Shown here: positions 39,953 through 49,036 of the stretch, in pieces
Position numbering within the stretch: the stretch's first letter is position 1
How the letters are laid out: each line of letters begins with the position of its first letter
Assembly: GCF_051486985.1 (NCBI RefSeq)
Contig: NZ_JAHVDV010000015.1
Coordinates: forward strand, 49,342-113,341
From: CBFFRJ01 sp051486985
Lineage (GTDB): Bacteria > Pseudomonadota > Gammaproteobacteria > Enterobacterales > Enterobacteriaceae
Length of the DNA: 64,000 bases
Direction of reading: 5' to 3'
Made by a program: the position numbers and the translations under genes
Notes under the pieces: generated by a model
The model's input: only the letters and a program-made list of their open reading frames with translations
The model's database searches: none
What the model was told of the DNA's origin: nothing

Positions 39953-42454
39953 TTACTCTTTTGGCGTGAAGCGCAGCAGCCGGTTGGCGTTACTGACAAC
40001 CGTAATGGATGAGAGCGCCATCGCCGCCCCTGCAACCACGGGGTTCAGTAAGGTGCCGGTGAGCGGCCATAAAATCCCGGCGGCGATGGGGATCCCCAGC
40101 GCGTTGTAGACAAAGGCACCAAGCAGGTTCTGCTTCATGTTGCGCAGGGTCGCTCTGGAAATCGCCAGCGCATCGGCCACACCCGTCAGGCTGTGACGCA
40201 TCAGGGTAATCGAGGCGGTTTCAATGGCCACATCGCTGCCACCCCCCATCGCAATGCCCACTTCCGCCTGCGCCAGGGCGGGCGCATCGTTGATCCCGTC
40301 TCCTGTCATCGCCACCCGGCAACCTTCCGCCTGCAGTTTCTTAATGGCTTCGGCTTTGCCATCCGGCAGTACCCCGGCAATCACATCATCAATACCCACC
40401 TCCCTGGCAATGGCGTTGGCCGTGATGGGATTGTCTCCGGTGAGCATGACCAGGCGATAGCCCGCACGGTGCAGACGCTGCAAGGCGCTCACGCTGTCAT
40501 CACGCAGTGGATCACGAATAGCAAACAGTGCGGCAGCCCTGCCATCGACCGCCAGTAGCACCGGCGTCGCGCCCTGAGACGCCTGCGCATCGATCTCACC
40601 GAACAGTGCATCCAGACCCACGTTCTGCCCGGCCAACAACGCTTGATTGCCCAGCAGCAAGGTGCTCCCCTGTGCCTCGCCGCTGACGCCAAGCCCGCGC
40701 AGAGTGCGGAAGTTCTTTACCTCCGGCAGCACGCTGTCGCCCGCTTTTTCAATAATCGCTTTTCCCAGCGGGTGGCTGGAGCCTTGTTCCAGCGCAGCGG
40801 CAAAGGCAATGACCTGCTCTTCGCTGAATCCGTTGACGGTTTTAACCGCCACCACCTGCGGCATGCCGCGCGTCAGGGTGCCGGTTTTATCAAACACCAG
40901 CGTGTCCAGCGTGCTGGCACGTTGCAGGGCATCGGCGTCGCGTACCAGCACGCCAAACTCTGCCGCCCGACCCACGCCGGAAATGATAGACATGGGGGTC
41001 GCCAGCCCAAGTGCGCACGGGCAGGCGATGATCAACACCGTGGTCGTAATCACCAGGGTATAAACGATTTGAGGCGCAGGGCCAAAGAGATACCAGAGTG
41101 CGCCGCTCAATAGCGCAATGGCGACGACCACCGGTACGAAGATGGCCGAGATTCTGTCCGCAAGCTGGCCGATTTCCGGCTTACTGCTTTGTGCCTGGCG
41201 CACCATACGAATAATGCGCGACAACGTGGTGTGGCTGCCAACGGCGCTGGCGGTGAACAACACGCTCCCATCCTGCACTACTGTCCCGGCGTGGATGCCA
41301 TCGCCGGCGCTTTTTTCCTGCGGCACCGGCTCCCCGGTCAGCATGGCTTCATCGAACCAGGCCTCGCCCTGTGTGATAGTGCCATCAACCGGTACACGAT
41401 CGCCGGTAGTCAGGCGCAGCGTCATCCCCGGTTGCACTTGCGCGAGGGGCACACTGGTTTCGCCCTGTTCCGTGACGACACGTGCGGTGGGCGGCGTTAA
41501 ATCCAGCAGCTTTTCCAGTGCTTTTGATGACCGCTGGCGGGCGCGGGCTTCGAGCATATGGCCAAGATTAATCAGACCGATGATCATCGCGCTCGCTTCA
41601 TAATAGAGATGGCGGGCTTCCATCGGGAACCACTGCGGCCAGAGGTTGACGCTCATCGAATAAAGCCATGCCGCGCCAGTGCCGAGCGCGACCAGGGTAT
41701 CCATGGTGGCGGTGCCATTGGTCAGGCTTTTCCAGGCGCTGCGGTAGAAATGGCCGCCAGCCACCACCATCACCGCCAGCGTAAGTACGCCGATGCACAG
41801 CCACAGGGTGCGGTTTTCAGCCGTGACCATCATGTTATCGCCGAGCATACCCCAGACCATTACCGGCACGCCCAGCAGCAGGGCGACAATGGCCTGCCAG
41901 CGGAAACGTCGCATGGTGGCGACCGCCGTTTCCTGCTGGCGCGCCCGGCGTTTCATATCATCCTCAATGGCTTCCGCACCGTATCCTGCGTTTTCAACGG
42001 CGTGGACTAAATCAGCGGCGGAGGCACTGCCCATGATTAGCGCAGAGCGCTCCGCGAGGTTAACCCGTGCCTGCGTGACCCCCGGTACTGCCTGCAAGGC
42101 TTTCTGTACCCGGGAGACACAACTGGCGCAGCTCATGCCGTTGATTAAAAGTTGTTGGCTGTCATCAAGGTCATCAACTACCGGAAGCTCAGGAGTGGCC
42201 GCTGTCAGTGCTTCCGACGGGAGTGATGACTCTGCCAGCGGTTTAGCCTTTGGGTGGCTGACGCTCGCGTCGTACCCGGCCTGCTTGATGGTGTCGATCA
42301 GCGCAGACGCCTCTGCACTGCCGGTGATTTGCGCATGCGTAATGGTGACTTCAGCCTGCTCGACATCGTCACGTTGCTCCAGGCTCTCTTTCACCCGTTT
42401 GACGCAGTGCCCGCAGGACAGCCCGTCCAGATCCAGCTCTATAATGTGAGACAT
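39953..42454 (-). CDS. copA: Copper(I)-exporting P-type ATPase CopA
   Basis: This 833-residue P1B-type ATPase pumps Cu(I) from cytoplasm to periplasm. There are two N-terminal HMA domains with GLSCGHC (C14, C17) and GMSCASC (C109, C112). Eight TM helices follow, with the metal-site CPC in IIACPCALGLATP, the actuator motif TGEP, the phosphorylation motif DKTGTLT and the hinge TGDGINDAPAL. It is transcribed from a CueR-type promoter divergent from cueR. A frameshift site after HMA1 can give a free copper chaperone (separate entry). Confidence 0.97.
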   Translation of the reverse strand: MSHIIELDLDGLSCGHCVKRVKESLEQRDDVEQAEVTITHAQITGSAEASALIDTIKQAGYDASVSHPKAKPLAESSLPSEALTAATPELPVVDDLDDSQQLLINGMSCASCVSRVQKALQAVPGVTQARVNLAERSALIMGSASAADLVHAVENAGYGAEAIEDDMKRRARQQETAVATMRRFRWQAIVALLLGVPVMVWGMLGDNMMVTAENRTLWLCIGVLTLAVMVVAGGHFYRSAWKSLTNGTATMDTLVALGTGAAWLYSMSVNLWPQWFPMEARHLYYEASAMIIGLINLGHMLEARARQRSSKALEKLLDLTPPTARVVTEQGETSVPLAQVQPGMTLRLTTGDRVPVDGTITQGEAWFDEAMLTGEPVPQEKSAGDGIHAGTVVQDGSVLFTASAVGSHTTLSRIIRMVRQAQSSKPEIGQLADRISAIFVPVVVAIALLSGALWYLFGPAPQIVYTLVITTTVLIIACPCALGLATPMSIISGVGRAAEFGVLVRDADALQRASTLDTLVFDKTGTLTRGMPQVVAVKTVNGFSEEQVIAFAAALEQGSSHPLGKAIIEKAGDSVLPEVKNFRTLRGLGVSGEAQGSTLLLGNQALLAGQNVGLDALFGEIDAQASQGATPVLLAVDGRAAALFAIRDPLRDDSVSALQRLHRAGYRLVMLTGDNPITANAIAREVGIDDVIAGVLPDGKAEAIKKLQAEGCRVAMTGDGINDAPALAQAEVGIAMGGGSDVAIETASITLMRHSLTGVADALAISRATLRNMKQNLLGAFVYNALGIPIAAGILWPLTGTLLNPVVAGAAMALSSITVVSNANRLLRFTPKE
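42243..42254 (-). promoter_or_regulatory. copA: Programmed -1 frameshift site giving CopA(Z) chaperone
   Basis: On the minus strand the slippery heptamer C-CCA-AAG covers codons P68-K69, and slipping back one base gives a Gly codon and then TAA. The product would be a 70-residue protein with the first HMA domain alone. This site and the stop arrangement match those reported for E. coli copA, where the short product acts as a copper chaperone. Confidence 0.8.
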
Positions 42455-42581
42455 AATTTATTTCCTGTATGATTGGTCGTGTATACCCTAACGCATTCAC
42501 GTTGCAGCCAACGCACATGCGACGTGAAGTATGACGGGTATAAACATTGACCTGGTTAATCACGTGTACTGATTGAAGAAC

Positions 42582-42612
42582 AGGTTAAACCTTCCATCAA
42601 GGGGAAGGTCAA
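42582..42612 (-). promoter_or_regulatory. copA: CueR-activated promoter of copA
   Basis: On the minus strand TTGACC (42612-42607) and TAACCT (42587-42582) are 19 bases apart. The overlong spacer contains the dyad ACCTTCC-N7-GGAAGGT. This is the MerR-family architecture, nearly identical to the E. coli copA promoter, in which Cu-loaded CueR twists the spacer. Confidence 0.9.
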
Positions 42613-42622
42613 GGGGGGAAAG

Positions 42623-43033
42623 GTGAATATCAGTATTGTGGCCAAAAAAACCGGGCTGACCAGTAAAGCGATCCGCTTTTATGAAGATAAAGGTCTGGTG
42701 ACACCGCCGATTCGCGGCGAAAATGGTTATCGCAGTTACACCCAGCAGCAGGTCAACGAATTGACGCTGTTACGCCAGGCGCGACAGGTGGGGTTTAACC
42801 TCGAAGAGTGCGGCGAACTGGTAAATCTGTTTAACGATCCGGCCCGCCATAGCGCTGACGTAAAAGCGCGCACGTTGCAAAAGGTCGCTGAAATTGAGCG
42901 TCACATTGTGGAGCTGGAAGCGATGCGTAAGCAACTGCTCTCGCTGGCAGATGCCTGCCCCGGCGATGAGGGCGCGGAGTGCCCCATTATCGAAAATCTT
43001 TCGGGTTGCTGCCGGCACAACGCTAACGCCTGA
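42623..43033 (+). CDS. cueR: MerR-family copper-responsive regulator CueR
   Basis: This 136-residue regulator has an N-terminal winged HTH (IVAKKTGLTSKAIRFYEDKGL), a dimerisation coiled coil (about 75-108), and the metal-binding loop with C112 and C120 (ACPGDEGAEC). It activates copA and cueO when Cu(I), Ag(I) or Au(I) is bound. It uses a GTG start preceded by a G-rich ribosome binding site. It is divergent from copA, sharing the 168-base control region. Its stop overlaps the 3' end of the following minus-strand gene by 11 bases. Confidence 0.96.
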   Translation: MNISIVAKKTGLTSKAIRFYEDKGLVTPPIRGENGYRSYTQQQVNELTLLRQARQVGFNLEECGELVNLFNDPARHSADVKARTLQKVAEIERHIVELEAMRKQLLSLADACPGDEGAECPIIENLSGCCRHNANA

Positions 43034-43772
43034 CGGGATTCACCATAAAAACCACAGTACCCCGGTAGTGTTCTGAGAAGTGGGGTACTCGCGTCGTATC
43101 CCACTCGCCACCCTGCACCAGCCCCAGCTTAAAAGGGATACGCAGCCCGCTGAGGGCAGGGAGATATTCGCTGTAATTGGGCACGGTTTTCCGGCCCTGG
43201 TAACTCTGAATCACCAGTTCATCTACAGGCAATGTGTTCAGCACATCGATGTTGCCGGTTTTCGCCCAGTCGAGTAAGCCGGTGACCCCAAGTGCATACT
43301 GCGAGGGGAGCTGGGTTCGTACCCGCCTGAGGAAAACCGCGTAGTTATCCAGTCTGTGCGAGGCGGCATCAAAGTCTATCTGTAACCCGACCACGTGATT
43401 TCCCGCGCTCTGCCAGTTATCGAGTAACCTGGTCATGCGCTGCAAAAACGCATCCGGCACGTCGAGCGTTTCGATGCGTACCGTCAGCCAGAGCTGAGGG
43501 AAGATAAGCTGGCTGACCGGAAGGCCAACTTTCTGAAATACCACCCCGGAGGGGCGCTGCACAATTTCTGCCTGATGCAGATAGAGGGTCTGCGCACCTT
43601 TCAGCGCGGTGCTCGGTTTCACCCCCGACCACAGCCAGAATGCACGGTGCGCTTCGGCGTTCACTGCCGCACGGGTTGCGTGCGGCAGTAGCAGCGCAGT
43701 AATTACCAGTAATATTTGAGCTGTTGTGCCCACGGGCTGCCTGGATAGCGTTGTTTGAGCTGAGTGAACCAC
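43023..43772 (-). CDS. DUF3142-type exported protein, function unknown
   Basis: This protein is up to 249 residues with a predicted signal peptide (ILLVITALLLPHATRA). The body resembles DUF3142 proteins (AFWLWSGVKPS near the N-terminus, VVGLQIDFDA, LGVTGLLDW), a TIM-barrel-like family of unknown function. The frame opens with GTG at 43772 and overlaps the end of the upstream 719-residue gene by 70 bases; a GTG at 43733 with an AGG nearby is also possible. It pairs with that gene as a two-gene unit not present between cueR and ybbJ in E. coli K-12. Confidence 0.72.
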   Translation of the reverse strand: MVHSAQTTLSRQPVGTTAQILLVITALLLPHATRAAVNAEAHRAFWLWSGVKPSTALKGAQTLYLHQAEIVQRPSGVVFQKVGLPVSQLIFPQLWLTVRIETLDVPDAFLQRMTRLLDNWQSAGNHVVGLQIDFDAASHRLDNYAVFLRRVRTQLPSQYALGVTGLLDWAKTGNIDVLNTLPVDELVIQSYQGRKTVPNYSEYLPALSGLRIPFKLGLVQGGEWDTTRVPHFSEHYRGTVVFMVNPVRR

Positions 43773-45862
43773 GCTTTGCGCTGCGCCTTGTCCACCTCTT
43801 TGCCGCCACAGTCGTTATACCCGGATGGGGCATAGCACATTACTGCGCGGTAGAGGGCAAAGCTTTTATCTTCCGGTTCGGCTTTGCTGTTTGCGATGAT
43901 CTGCATGTAAAAGCCCTGGCGATCGGGCTCTCCGCTCTCCCGCGCTTTATCCACCGCGCTATCCAGCATGTCGTTGCCATGCGAATCACTCATGTCATCC
44001 ACGCGGGCCTGGGTGGCGCGGAAAAACTCACCGAGGCAGTTTAATGCATGTGGGTCCTGCGGATTTTGCGCCAGTACGCCCACGGTTTTTTCCAGCGAAG
44101 CACAATGATAATCGCGCTCTGCCTGCTCCCCGTTCCAGCCGAAAACCGTCAGGTCGACATCGGCAAACGCTTTATCAATCACCGGCTGAGTAATATGGCT
44201 GTTGAGCTTTTTATCGTCCAGCCAGCGTTTATACTCCCCGTGGAGGAGGCCTTTAATAAGCAGCGTATGCAGGGCGATGGTGCGTTCTTCATTGTTCGGG
44301 CCGTTGACAACCTGTTCACGCAGACGCTCCGGCGTTGCGAGGGTTTTCAGCACCAGTGCACGGTAGCGCAGGTTTTTCACTTCGCTGTCGGCGGCAAAGA
44401 TGGCATCGACATTGCCGCTCAGCGCTTCCGTGGCTGCCACTTTAGCCTGCAGGTACTGCTGCTGTTCAACGTCTTTGCTCAGTTTAAGCAAATGCAGCCA
44501 GTGGGCGCGGGCCTGGGGCCACTGCTTTTGCGCCATCAGCGCTTCGCCGTAAAGCACCTGTTCACTGAACAGCAGGATGTTGTTTTCGGGCAATGTCTCT
44601 GCCGGTTTTATTGCCGCGACGATCCCGGCATACTTCTCCTGCTGATAATCGCGTTTCAGGGTCAAGTAGCGCCACAGACCGAGGGAATTGTGTTTCTCAA
44701 AGATGGGCTTGATGTGCTGCAGATAGGCGTCGTCCACGCAGGGCGCGCGGTCACTGCAGGTTGTGGCACGCATCAGGCGCAGGGCCTGCGTAAAAGTAAT
44801 GAGCGGGGCATCCGGCGCGCTGGCGAAGTAGCTGTCGTACTGCGTCAGGTCTTTACTTTGCATTTTGCTGTCATTTTCGGCAACCAGCGCCACCAGTGCG
44901 TCGCCGTCCTCCGCCTGCAATAACGCCGTTTCATACAGAGCGGCCAGCGTGTCCCACTCCTCAAGATACCAGTTTATGCGGCGCAACAGCCCCCGGGTGG
45001 ATGCGGCATAGTCGCCGTCTGGCCAGTGTTCCAGATAGGCACTGGCAAAGCTTCGGGCCTCTCCGGCGGCAGTTTTATCGATTTTTTTGACATCAAAATC
45101 GCCATATTCACCGTTGGCATTAACGGTGCTTTGGTTAAGCGCGGTACGCATCAGCATGTACGCTGCCGTTTCAGCCAGCCACGGCTGTTGTACCGCTTTC
45201 AGTCGGGTAAAGGCCGCGTTTGCCTCGGCATACTCGCCTGAATAGAAATCATTGGCCGCGAGCAGGTAATCTCGAAAATGGGCGGCAGCAGAGTCCTCGC
45301 TGGCGTTCAGTGTTGGCAGCGCGGTAAGCTCAGTAACCTCGCCGGGTATCTGAAGGCGGGCTCTGGCAAGTGCTGTACGCTGCTCCGGGGTAAGCGACGG
45401 CTCCGCCAGCAGCGCCGCATAAAAGTGTGAAACGGAATCGCGGTTATTAGAAACAAAGCGTCCTTCAGCCTCATTGCCATTCAGGGTGGTCTCTTTTATC
45501 AGCTCCGGCGGCAACGCGAGCTGCCTGAGCTGGTCGCCAAGCGTTGTGTCTTCGGCGGGGGCGCTTTGAGTGGAGGCCGGAGCGTTGTACCACTCCTCGG
45601 TATGATCACCAAAATAGTAATGACGGCTGCGGGTCACATCATCGGGCAGTGGCTGGCGCAGCGGTGTGAGCGCTCGCTTTTCACCCACCAGACGCAGCAG
45701 ATTATCACGGGTATCATTGTCAATAGTCAGCACCGGTGGGCTGGAGAGATAGCAGCCTTCAGCCCCCCACGGGCAACTGTCCATATCTGAAGAGGCAAAT
45801 GCGTTTGCGCTGGCAAGCGCGGTGGCGAGAAAAATCCCGATTCCTGTTTTTAATGTCTGCAT
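43703..45862 (-). CDS. Large exported TPR-like protein, function unknown
   Basis: This 719-residue protein has a Sec signal peptide (ends near ASANAFA|SSDMDSC). The mature part is helical and rich in Ala, Leu and Glu with repeated pairs suggesting tetratricopeptide or outer-membrane-assembly-lipoprotein-like solenoids (for example FYSGEYAEANAAFTRLKAVQQPW, LYGEALMAQKQWPQARAHWLHLL). It has many Cys residues (CPWGAEGCY, CSDRAPC, CASLE, CYAPSGYNDCGG), which would form disulfides in the periplasm. I do not recognise a named function. It overlaps the DUF3142-type gene, so the two are probably co-translated and may work together. Confidence 0.8.
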   Translation of the reverse strand: MQTLKTGIGIFLATALASANAFASSDMDSCPWGAEGCYLSSPPVLTIDNDTRDNLLRLVGEKRALTPLRQPLPDDVTRSRHYYFGDHTEEWYNAPASTQSAPAEDTTLGDQLRQLALPPELIKETTLNGNEAEGRFVSNNRDSVSHFYAALLAEPSLTPEQRTALARARLQIPGEVTELTALPTLNASEDSAAAHFRDYLLAANDFYSGEYAEANAAFTRLKAVQQPWLAETAAYMLMRTALNQSTVNANGEYGDFDVKKIDKTAAGEARSFASAYLEHWPDGDYAASTRGLLRRINWYLEEWDTLAALYETALLQAEDGDALVALVAENDSKMQSKDLTQYDSYFASAPDAPLITFTQALRLMRATTCSDRAPCVDDAYLQHIKPIFEKHNSLGLWRYLTLKRDYQQEKYAGIVAAIKPAETLPENNILLFSEQVLYGEALMAQKQWPQARAHWLHLLKLSKDVEQQQYLQAKVAATEALSGNVDAIFAADSEVKNLRYRALVLKTLATPERLREQVVNGPNNEERTIALHTLLIKGLLHGEYKRWLDDKKLNSHITQPVIDKAFADVDLTVFGWNGEQAERDYHCASLEKTVGVLAQNPQDPHALNCLGEFFRATQARVDDMSDSHGNDMLDSAVDKARESGEPDRQGFYMQIIANSKAEPEDKSFALYRAVMCYAPSGYNDCGGKEVDKAQRKAWFTQLKQRYPGSPWAQQLKYYW

Positions 45863-45864
45863 TG

Positions 45865-46329
45865 TTATTGGTTTTCTGAGTAGAGTCTGATGCGAAGCGT
45901 AATGCCTTCCACGGCAACAACTTCAACGTTTGCGCCGGCGGGTAAATCGTTGCTGGCACTAACGGGCCAGGAGCTGTCGCCGACGCGCATGTGTCCACGC
46001 CCGTTGACCAGCGCATTATCAAGGGTAAATCGGCGGCCAACCAGTTGCTGCCCTCGTTGATTGAGGGCCGCATCTGCCGGTTTTTGGTCGCGCACGCGCT
46101 TTGAGAGCCAAAGCCACCAGAGCCAGGCGGCGGCAAGCGTCAGCAGGGCAAAGAGCACCCCCTGCCACTCCCAGCCCAAAGGCACGACCCACACCAGCAG
46201 GCCAGTGATGACCGCCGCCACGCCGCTCCAGAGCAGATAGCCATTGCCTCCGAGCATCTCGGCGGCCAGCAGCAGACCACCAAGACTTAGCCAGAAAATC
46301 CAGGCATGTTCAAACAGCAGGGCAATCAT
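45865..46329 (-). CDS. ybbJ: NfeD-like membrane protein YbbJ
   Basis: This 154-residue protein has two or three TM helices at the N-terminus (about 5-75) and a C-terminal OB-fold NfeD domain (GQQLVGRRFTLDNALVNGRGHMRVGDSSWPV). It overlaps the end of qmcA by four bases. SPFH protein plus NfeD partner is a conserved operon type in which the two form a membrane complex. Role in K-12 not firmly known. Confidence 0.92.
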   Translation of the reverse strand: MIALLFEHAWIFWLSLGGLLLAAEMLGGNGYLLWSGVAAVITGLLVWVVPLGWEWQGVLFALLTLAAAWLWWLWLSKRVRDQKPADAALNQRGQQLVGRRFTLDNALVNGRGHMRVGDSSWPVSASNDLPAGANVEVVAVEGITLRIRLYSENQ

Positions 46330-47243
46330 GGTTTATTCCGCTCACGGCTGTTCTCTTTGACCAGTTCGGCAATACCCGCAATTGACCCCATCAGACTGCT
46401 GGCATCAAGCGGCATCATGACCACTTTACTGTTATTGGCCGAGCCAATCTGTTGCAGGGCTTCAGTGTATTTCTGGGCCACAAAGTAGTTAATAGCCTGA
46501 ACATCACCCGCGGCAATCGCTTCGGAGACCATTTTGGTCGCCCGTGCCTCTGCCTCTGCGGAACGCTCACGGGCCTCCGCTTCGAGGAAAGCAGACTGAC
46601 GCTCGCCTTCCGCCTTCAGGATTTTTGCCTGCTTTTCACCTTCGGCTTTGACGATTTCTGCCTGACGAATCCCTTCTGCTTCAAGGATATACGCACGCTT
46701 GGTACGTTCCGCTTTCATCTGCGCGTTCATGGATGACACCAGCTCAGCTGGCGGGCGCACATCGCGGATCTCAATACGTGTGACTTTGATTCCCCAGGGG
46801 TTGGTGGCTTCATCCACAATATGCAGCAGACGGGTATTGATGCTGTCGCGCTGAGAGAGCATCTCGTCGAGCTCCATTGAACCCAGCACGGTACGGATGT
46901 TGGTCATCGTCAGGTTGATAATAGCCAGTTCCAGATTACTCACCTCATAGGCGGCTTTCGGGGCATCGATAACCTGTATAAAACAGACCGCATCAATGGT
47001 GACGTTGGCGTTATCTTTAGAGATGATTTCCTGGGACGGGATATCGAGAACCTGCTCCATCATATTGATCTTGCGACCAATCCTGTCCATAAAAGGTACA
47101 ACAAGACTCAAGCCAGGTTGAAGGGAGCGGGTATAACGACCGAAGCGTTCTACGGTCCACTGATATCCCTGTGGCACAATTTTGACACCCGCACCCACAA
47201 TAACCAGTGCGACGAAGATGAGAATGGGAATAACGAATAGCAT
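46326..47243 (-). CDS. qmcA: SPFH/band-7 membrane protein QmcA
   Basis: This 305-residue protein has an N-terminal TM helix, a band-7 domain (about 25-190) and a long Glu/Ala-rich coiled coil (ILEAEGIRQAEIVKAEGEKQ). It matches E. coli QmcA, which forms large cage-like assemblies in the inner membrane with its NfeD partner. The ATG at 47243 follows a strong AGGAGG site; a TTG one codon upstream is not needed. In K-12 fetAB follows in the opposite direction, but here the next gene is cnoX. Confidence 0.94.
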   Translation of the reverse strand: MLFVIPILIFVALVIVGAGVKIVPQGYQWTVERFGRYTRSLQPGLSLVVPFMDRIGRKINMMEQVLDIPSQEIISKDNANVTIDAVCFIQVIDAPKAAYEVSNLELAIINLTMTNIRTVLGSMELDEMLSQRDSINTRLLHIVDEATNPWGIKVTRIEIRDVRPPAELVSSMNAQMKAERTKRAYILEAEGIRQAEIVKAEGEKQAKILKAEGERQSAFLEAEARERSAEAEARATKMVSEAIAAGDVQAINYFVAQKYTEALQQIGSANNSKVVMMPLDASSLMGSIAGIAELVKENSRERNKP

Positions 47244-47328
47244 CAAAAAAACCTCCTGTTTAATTTGATGCCATTCTAAACAAATTTGCGGATCATAACA
47301 GCGCGATCCCCAAATTTAGCAGGCGGGA

Positions 47329-48183
47329 TCAGTAAAGCAGGGAGTAAAGCTGGCGGCGATACTTAGAGGCCAGCGCATCGCCGGTGCCGAGGGCTGCCAG
47401 GATTTCCTGCAACATTTTGCGCGCCTGGCCGTCAGCGGCACCGAGATCCTTACGCAGATGGCTGAACAACAGCTCCAGCGCCTCTTCGTTACGACCCACC
47501 TGGTGGAGCTGCAACGCCAGCTGCGTGGCGAGCTGCGCGTCGGCCGGGTTTTGCTCAACCTGCTGTTGCAGGAGCTGAATTTCAGGCGTATCGGCTGCCT
47601 GTTTGAGCAAGTCGATTTGCGCGACCAGCCCCTGATAGCGGGTATCCTGATCCTGTAAGGGGATCGTTTTCAGCACCGCTTCGGCCTCTTCTGAACGGTT
47701 GAGCGCAATCTGTGTTTCCGCCAGCAGCAGACCGATTTCGCTGTTTTGATTCGATAACTGCCAGGCCTCTTTCAGCAGCGGCAGCGCGTCGGCATAGTTG
47801 CCTTCCTGAATCAACTGCATTGCCTGCTGGGCTTTCAGCTCTTCTTCACGCGGCAGAACTTTATCGAGCAGGGCGCGAATCACCTCTTCCGGCTGCGGCC
47901 CCTGGAAACCATCGACCGGCTGACCATTCTGGAACAGGTAAACGGTGGGGATCGCACGCAGGCCAAACTGGGAGGCCAGCAGCTGCTCTGCGTCGCAATC
48001 CACCTTCGCCAGGATAAATTGCCCGTTATACTGCGCGGCCAGGCTTTCCAGTACCGGAGTCAGTTGCAGGCAGTGCTGACTGCGTTCAGACCAGAAGTAG
48101 AACAGCACCGGCACCGTGGCGGACTGCTCAAGAGTCTGGTGCAGATTTGCTTCGTTAATGTTGACGATGTTCTGTGCAGACAT
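47329..48183 (-). CDS. cnoX: Chaperedoxin CnoX (YbbN)
   Basis: This 284-residue protein has a thioredoxin-like domain (1-110) whose active site reads SQHC (S35 to C38) instead of CxxC, as in E. coli. A C-terminal TPR domain follows (about 120-284). It is a holdase activated by hypochlorous-acid chlorination that hands clients to GroEL and DnaK. The sequence is nearly the same as the E. coli protein (for example RSQHCLQLTPVLESLAAQY). Confidence 0.95.
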   Translation of the reverse strand: MSAQNIVNINEANLHQTLEQSATVPVLFYFWSERSQHCLQLTPVLESLAAQYNGQFILAKVDCDAEQLLASQFGLRAIPTVYLFQNGQPVDGFQGPQPEEVIRALLDKVLPREEELKAQQAMQLIQEGNYADALPLLKEAWQLSNQNSEIGLLLAETQIALNRSEEAEAVLKTIPLQDQDTRYQGLVAQIDLLKQAADTPEIQLLQQQVEQNPADAQLATQLALQLHQVGRNEEALELLFSHLRKDLGAADGQARKMLQEILAALGTGDALASKYRRQLYSLLY

Positions 48184-48240
48184 GGGCTTTCTCTGTTTAA
48201 GTGTTTAAGCATACATGGGGACAGGCGCTGCGCCTTCAAC

Positions 48241-49008
48241 TCACCCGTGTAAAATTTTATCCATCATACGTGCCGGTAACAGGCGTTTAAGCAGGCTGAC
48301 TACGTAGGTGACGACGGTTACCGGGTAGCGTAATTTCGGCGCTGGACTCTCAAAAGCATGGCGCACTTTAGCGACAACGGCCTCAGGGCCGAGGGTAAAG
48401 CGTGCGGCAATCCCTGGGTTTTCTACCGCTTTGTCGCTGGTCTGGTTGACGTTTTGTGTAAAGCGGGTACGAATGGGGCCAGGCTCAATCAGGCTCACTT
48501 TAATGCCGGAATGACGCAGCTCCATACGTAGGGCATCAGACCAGGCCTCCAGCGCGTATTTACTTGCCGCATAAGCGCCACGGCCTGGCGTTGAGATCAA
48601 CCCCATCACGGAGGAGGTCATCACAATTCGCCCTTCGCCGTGGGGCAGCATGGCGGGCAACAGGCGCATGGTGAGCTGATGGGCGCCGAAAAAGTTGGCA
48701 GAAAATTGCTGTTCCATCTGTTCGCGGCTGATGCTTGTCAACGGGCCATAGACGCCATAACCCGCGTTGTTAAAAATACCATACAGCCGGTTGTCCGTCA
48801 GGGCGATCACCTCGCTGGCGGCGCGTTCCACGCTTTGCGGCGAGTCGAGATCCAACAGGACGCCGGTAAACCCGGCCTGATTCATCCGTTCCACATCATC
48901 GCTTTTGCGGCAGGCGGCCAGCACACGAAAGCCCTGACGCTTAAGCTCGTGGGCGCTCTCCAGACCAATTCCGCTGGAACATCCTGTTATTAAGACCGTT
49001 TTTTGCAT
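48241..49008 (-). CDS. ybbO: Short-chain dehydrogenase YbbO
   Basis: This 255-residue SDR has the cofactor motif TGCSSGIG near the N-terminus and catalytic Ser plus YAASK (Tyr/Lys). E. coli YbbO is an NADP-dependent aldehyde reductase/retinol-dehydrogenase-like enzyme; substrate here is inferred only from that. The ATG at 49008 (MQKTVLITGCSS) has AGGT seven bases upstream; an in-frame ATG at 49026 is possible but poorly spaced. It lies 28 bases from the tesA stop, same strand. Confidence 0.93.
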   Translation of the reverse strand: MQKTVLITGCSSGIGLESAHELKRQGFRVLAACRKSDDVERMNQAGFTGVLLDLDSPQSVERAASEVIALTDNRLYGIFNNAGYGVYGPLTSISREQMEQQFSANFFGAHQLTMRLLPAMLPHGEGRIVMTSSVMGLISTPGRGAYAASKYALEAWSDALRMELRHSGIKVSLIEPGPIRTRFTQNVNQTSDKAVENPGIAARFTLGPEAVVAKVRHAFESPAPKLRYPVTVVTYVVSLLKRLLPARMMDKILHG

Positions 49009-49036
49009 AACTTTACCTGAAAGCATCCCTGATAAA

